64,000 nt of DNA, taken from the NCBI GenBank assembly GCA_963082975.1, contig OY720344.1, positions 14,433,580 to 14,497,579 of the forward strand, in the 5' to 3' direction. The position numbers were made by a program, and so were the translations under genes. This DNA is from Labia minor. Lineage: Eukaryota > Arthropoda > Insecta > Dermaptera > Spongiphoridae. Within the stretch, counting starts at the first letter, position 1. Each line of letters starts with the position of its first letter. Of the stretch, positions 59,052 to 64,000 are shown one piece after another. A model generated the notes under the pieces. The model had not been told where the DNA came from. It saw nothing but the letters and a program-made list of their open reading frames with translations, and searched no databases.

Positions 59052-60374
59052 TATATATATATATTTTGTTCTTAATTGTTTTTATTAAAGAAGTTAAGCT
59101 CTTTTTCTCTTTATTTCTATTTATACAGTTTATATATCTCTTAATTAATATTATTAATATATAATATATAAAATTTAAATTTGATTGTCTTTAAAAAAGA
59201 AGGACAAATTTAATTTGTCTATTTTCCTTGAGACAGGTATCCTACTCCCTGGAAATAGACTGGTACTTGTGAAGTCGCGCTACAGTTCATGCTATAAATT
59301 TTACATTTTTATGAGAATTTTCTACATTCCTAACAATTTATATTTTATATCAGATTAATATAAATCTATATCGTTACGGCTTGAGGAAACATTATACTTT
59401 AGATACTTGCAACTTGCCCTTTGAAAAATTCAAATTGGAAATCAACAACTTTTATTTTATTTGTTTTTATTTCTTTGGAGTTTTTAACATTCTTTATTAT
59501 TATTATTAGTATTATTATTATTTTGTATTATACTAGGGAGTTTCGTGTCATAGTCAATCTCCAATTCCGTATAAAGTTTATTTTTTGTTTTTATTTTATA
59601 GATAAATTTTACAAAAACTACATAACCTAATTATGTATGATCAAAAAAAAAAAAAATATATTCCATGTCAAATAAATTGTCAATATTAGATATAATATAA
59701 ATTAGATTAAAATATTAAAAATTGTAATTTGTTATAATAATTCTTCTAAAAGGTTTATAATTTCTCAAAGAATTGATGAATAATACAAATTTGATTAATT
59801 AAATATTCAAATGCGATTTATAGGTATATGTATATAATATTTGAAAAATAAATCTAATATATTATCAAAATGATTTTTCTTTAATAAAATTAAAATTTAT
59901 TTATTGCATTTTTTTTAAAATTTATAACATGATAATGATAAATTTCGCTATTAAGCAAAAAATAAATCAATATTATATGAATGCGCAAATGACCTTAATT
60001 GTGTCAATTTGATTTATCCATGTTGAAATGACAATTTACATGATTCTCTGATGATGTACTCTTTTTTCATCCAATTCTTTGAATTTGATTTATATCCAAC
60101 TGGTTGATAAATGACATTGGATCATTAGAGTTTTTTTTTCAGATATTTATCTTTGCATCATTTAAATTTTCTAGTTTTGTTATTTTTCATTAAATTAAAA
60201 AATAATTTTAGAAAATTAAAAAAATATATATCTTTTCAATTAATCTAATTATATAATTGAAACTTTTAAAATCTATCAATCAATATGAGATAATATTTTT
60301 TTTATATTTTAAAATTTCACATTTTTGCTATTAATATAATTAACGGAAATTTAATAAATCATTGATTTATATAT

Positions 60375-60418
<44 letters not shown>

Positions 60419-60930
60419 ATATACCAAATATTTAAAAAATATCTAACCTGTTTGAAATAATTTACATAAAATCAATTTTTAATGAACATTTTTAACTTGT
60501 TTTCAATTTTATATATAGTTATCTACTTATTTTTTATTTTCAGATTATTGAACCATTAAGAAAAATCTAGTACACTTTTACTTATTTGATTCATTTTTTT
60601 TTTCAAATTTTTACAAAATAATAATTTCGTATATCTATATAATCTATATAACGTACAATTATTTCTATATCTTCCTTAAATATACTTATAAATTTCGAAA
60701 AATCAATAAATACAATATATAACCCATAATTTATAATATTTTTTGTAATTTTTTTTCTTTTAAATAACTTTCCTGTTGAATTTTTCTTCTTCTTTTGAAT
60801 ATATATACACCTATGTAGATACATATTGAAATAATATTTGTAATATTTTCCAAATTATATTATATTAACTATAATATATTCTATATATATATATATATGT
60901 TGGTTTAGGTTTCCGTGAATGTTATTGTTA
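59052..60930. other. AT-rich desert
   Basis: (TA)n at 60381-60415 and about 60884-60898. Small less biased patches near 59220-59300 and 59990-60130. No gene seen. Confidence 0.6.
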
Positions 60931-61412
60931 TTATTATTATCAGATTTATCAGGGATATAATCACGTATTTTTGTGAGATTGTTTTCTCGACGTTTCGGCA
61001 CCCATTTTGGCGCCATTTTCAAGAGATTATTTAGGTGGGAATATTTTTGGGATTCTGGGTCTTAGTCTGTGTGACCAAGGGTTAATATCGGGATTTTGGG
61101 TTGATAGGTTGGGTGGTTTTGTACTCACTGTGTTGCTGTAGAGCTCCGAAGAATCCTGGGCAATCCTGAGACCGGCACACGTCCGCACTGGACAACAGTC
61201 CAGAGCTCTACAGCAACACAGTGAGTACAAAACCACCCAACCTATCAACCCAAAATCCCGAATTAACCCTTAGTCACACAGACTAAGACCCAGAATCCCA
61301 AAAATATTCCCACCTAAATAATCTCTTGAAAATGGCGCCAAAATGGGTGCCGAAACGTCGAGAAAACAATCTCACAAAAATACGTGATTATATCCCTGAT
61401 AAATCTGATAAT

Positions 61413-61418
<6 letters not shown>
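60931..61418. mobile_element. 488-bp near-perfect foldback with hammerhead-like motifs
   Basis: Arms of 216 bp (60931-61146, 61203-61418) differ at only a few bases; the loop is 56 bp. Each arm contains CTTGAAAA-TGGCGCC-loop-GGTGCC-GAAACGTCGAG (61325-61360 on plus; mirrored at 60988-61023). This layout is known from the pseudo-LTRs of Penelope-like retroelements. Non-coding; the 73-codon minus frame is a palindrome artefact. (TA)n follows at once. Confidence 0.7.
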
Positions 61419-61452
<34 letters not shown>

Positions 61453-62653
61453 TTAGTTTTAAACATAATTGTTTTTATTAAAATTCCAAAGTCTTTTCAA
61501 ATGACTCAATTCTTGAATGGTTATTTTTGAATTTTCATCTCCCTATAATAATAATAAATAACTTGTATTAAAGAAAATATGACCAAATATGATAAAAATA
61601 AATAATTCGTATCTAATAATTATAATCCAATTATAGCAAATCGTCCCTGACTCTCCCCAATCAATTCAATACTTTAAAATCTTTATTTATTAATATTTTT
61701 GTATTATTACTGTATGGCATTACATTAAATTTTAGTATATTTTGATTTAAAAATTTATAAATTTAAAATTAATTATTACGAAAAAATATTAAAAATAATA
61801 AAAAAAAAAAATTATGTTTATCTCTTTTGTTAGTACATTTTAAAATAATATGATAGTAATATATTTAAAATGGGTAATTAAGTCTTAAATTACGTCCTAA
61901 ATTTCATATATTGAATATATATTTTTTTTTAGAAAATGAAATTAAAATTAAAGATAAATTAAAATGTTATGTTCAAATGCCCAAAAATATTAATAAAAAA
62001 CTAATAATAATAATAAAAAAAAACGATAATTAAATAGAAGAATGTTGACTATAATATAATTAGAGATTGTTCTACTTATTATTAATTATTATATGTTTGA
62101 AAATATGACATAAATTAAAAAAAAAAATTTTATATATATATATATTTAGAGGCGTTACCAGGTTTTAATTAAATAGGGTGATTAATTAAGATCATTTCCT
62201 TGATGAAAGTGTGAATTAATTAAGACCAATAAGTAATATTATAGTAAGTATTAAGAAGAATATGAAACTTTTAATCCATAAGAAATTAATAAAGACAATT
62301 TTAGATTTTCTAATGGCAATAATCTGATTTATTATTAATTTATTCATATTACCAATCAACACTTTTTATATATTGATATAAACAAAAAATTCCATAAACC
62401 TAATAAATTTTTTTATTATTATCCATTAATGGCTTTTAATAATTAAAACTTTTATTTCTATTTATATTGATTGATGCAAAAATATGATTTAATGATTAAC
62501 ATTATATGATTTTCATTTTGTTTGTTTTTTTATATTTATTTATAACTTTCCTTATTAATTTGAAATGTAATCGATCAATATTATTTTAATATACTTAAAT
62601 CCATATTTGTGTTTAATTTTAATAATCCTATTTATTAAAACATATACGATATA
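61419..62653. other. AT-rich DNA
   Basis: (TA)n to about 61450; otherwise no feature recognised. Confidence 0.6.
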
Positions 62654-63488
62654 CGAGGTCTGTTTAAAAGAGAAAATGAATTTTGAATTTTCGCAGGCTG
62701 TGTACATTCGATTATCGAAATTTTTAAGTTTCTCATATGTTGACATTATCAGCCATTTTGGATTAGTAGTTTGTTTTTGACAACTGAAAAGTTAGTCACG
62801 TTTTTGTGTGTTCTTCGATTTTTTACTTTAAAAAAAAATGGATCAAAGAATCTGTATTAAATTTTGCGTTAAAAATGGAATAAAGTGCTCCAACGCACTT
62901 AAAATGTTGAATGTGGTAATCAGCGAGTCTACTTTGTCTCAAAAAATGTTGATAAGACCAAAAAAAAGCACATCAATAAATTAACATCAAATGTTAAGGT
63001 TTTGCTCACTGTTTTCTTCGATTACAATGTCGTGGACCATCATGAGTTCTCACCAACAGGTTGTACACTGTTAATAAGGAATACTACAAGGAAGTTATTC
63101 AACGTTTTCGTGTGAAGCAATACGGCTTTAACGATCGGAATTTTGGAAAACAAATCATAGATAATGCACCAACTCACACATCATTGCTTGTTCGTGATTT
63201 TTTGGCCATAAACAACACCGTAATTATGCCATATTCACCAGATTTGGCACCCTGCGACTGAACTGCGAACTGAAGAGACCAATTAAAGGAAAGTGTTTTG
63301 CCACAATTGGTAAGATAAAGTCGGAATCAAAGAACGAGCTGATGGCCTTACCGAAAAATGCATTTCAGAAGTGCTTCGACGATTGGAAGAAGAGCTGGCA
63401 TATCTGAAGGGAATTACTTTGAAGGGGACAAAATGGTTATTGATGAATAAATAATTCAAAATTCATCTTTTATTTTGAACAAACTACG
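62654..63488 (+). mobile_element. Internally deleted mariner (family 1), longest copy
   Basis: Left CGAGGTCTGTTTAAAAGAG and right (reverse complement) CGTAGTTTGTTCAAAATA, both next to TA. At 835 bp it keeps leader, N-terminus and C-terminus; the central part is deleted. The leader is almost the same as in the 23.8-kb and 30.7-kb copies. Confidence 0.85.
62838..63452 (+). pseudogene. Mariner transposase with central deletion (family 1)
   Basis: From ATG at 62838 it reads MDQRICIKFCVKNGIKCSNA (N-terminal HTH domain) and SESTLSQKM, then jumps to VKVLLTVFFDYNVVDHHEF-type sequence. Next come VNKEYYKEVIQRF, DNAPTHTSLLVRDFLAINN, MPYSPDLAPCD-stop and, frameshifted, ESKNELMALPKNAFQKCFDD. The last two catalytic Asp residues are only 31 residues apart because three residues before YSPD are missing (34 is the norm). 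Catalytically dead even apart from the stops. Confidence 0.83.
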
Positions 63489-64000
63489 TATATATATTAT
63501 TATTATCAAAAATGTCACTATTTGATTTAACAAAAAGCATGATCGTTTAAGTTAAATGACATCTGTAATAGGTGTCAATTAGGTTTAGGGTGGTAGGGAT
63601 TTAATTAAATACCTTATGGAAGATTTCATTGACAAGAATGTTATGGAAATTGGAACGGTGTTGATCAAATGATCTTTTTCATTTAAAAATTCTACCTTCA
63701 TTTGATAGAGTCTCGATTAATTTTTTTTTGATCCCCCTCCCCCCACTCTTGGTCAATTCCCTTAGTGAGAGATTTTCATTTATTTTAATGGGTTGTCGTC
63801 TGGGAGCCCTTCGAAGGATTTGATGCCAAGTTGATTGACTCTTCCTAACAATCCTGGCAATGGTATTCTTGTAAAAAACGCCCAAATCTCTAGTCATGTT
63901 TGACCTCGGCTTGGAATCGATTAAGCGGCACCCGCCAGGTAATTACCAATTAGTTTCACGATTGTCAAGACATAACGCGTCTGTCATGTCATCCAGAATG
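63489..64000. promoter_or_regulatory. GC-richer island at right edge, candidate regulatory element
   Basis: Contains CCAATTAG-type homeodomain sites (TAATTACCAATTAG at 63940-63953), GGTGTCAATTAGG (near 63571), TAATCGATTCC (reverse) and a C-run. The 72-codon minus-strand frame (63679-63897) ends in low complexity and shows no recognised domain. The island may continue beyond the window. Confidence 0.4.

Noticed and set aside
63679-63897. 72-codon minus-strand frame at the right edge
   Set aside because: No recognised domain and it ends in low complexity. It overlaps a region better read as non-coding, though an exon cannot be fully excluded.

Overview
This window looks like a very AT-rich (by eye about three quarters A+T), gene-poor stretch of a eukaryotic, probably arthropod, nuclear genome. 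I found no host protein-coding gene, rRNA or intact tRNA gene. Long homopolymers, (TA)n and (CA)n tracts and stop-riddled frames fill most of it. The transposable-element (TE) content fits an arthropod: several decayed mariner lineages, Tc1-like, Tigger/pogo-like and hAT elements, tRNA-derived SINEs, and DINE-1/HINE-like Helitron relatives. The mariner types recall those common in caligid copepods (sea lice). That species-level guess is an inference from memory of the families, not a search result.

Layout. 1-10 kb: AT desert with a short family-B element, a family-A element, a GC-richer island (6.76-7.07 kb) and a tRNA-derived SINE (7.76 kb). 10-18 kb: a second family-A copy, a CRE-bearing island (11.76-12.11 kb), a LINE reverse-transcriptase tail beside a Tc1-like transposase fragment, a mariner remnant, and the strongest non-repeat island (16.76-17.40 kb). 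18-30 kb: mostly featureless AT-rich DNA, a mariner 5' stub, a family-A copy and a 1.5-kb foldback element. 30-38 kb: three internally deleted mariners, one inserted in a head-to-tail pair of 128-bp mini-Helitrons, and another family-A copy. 38.3-41.0 kb: a TA-flanked DNA transposon holding a complete hAT MITE and two head-to-head family-B elements. 41.9-50.8 kb: tandem family-D elements with tRNA-like modules, palindromes, a SINE with clean target duplications, and more family-B and D copies. 52-57.5 kb: a hAT MITE, a Tigger with a SINE inside it, another hAT MITE, and a family-A element inserted in a family-B element. 58.4-64 kb: a Helitron with textbook ends, a 488-bp near-perfect foldback with hammerhead-like motifs, a deleted mariner, and a GC-richer island at the right edge.

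Nothing here works as an operon or pathway. The content is layered TE insertions around a few GC-richer, non-repeat islands that are candidate cis-regulatory DNA of a distant gene. The most notable pattern is a group of Helitron-like non-autonomous families (A, B, C, D and a 128-bp mini-element). Four of them share a short core; A and B combine inverted sub-terminal repeats, a central microsatellite and a 3' hairpin; C and D carry tRNA-like box A/box B modules. Two loci also carry a hammerhead-ribozyme-like motif of the kind linked to Penelope-like retroelements, each with the same paired change at the core.
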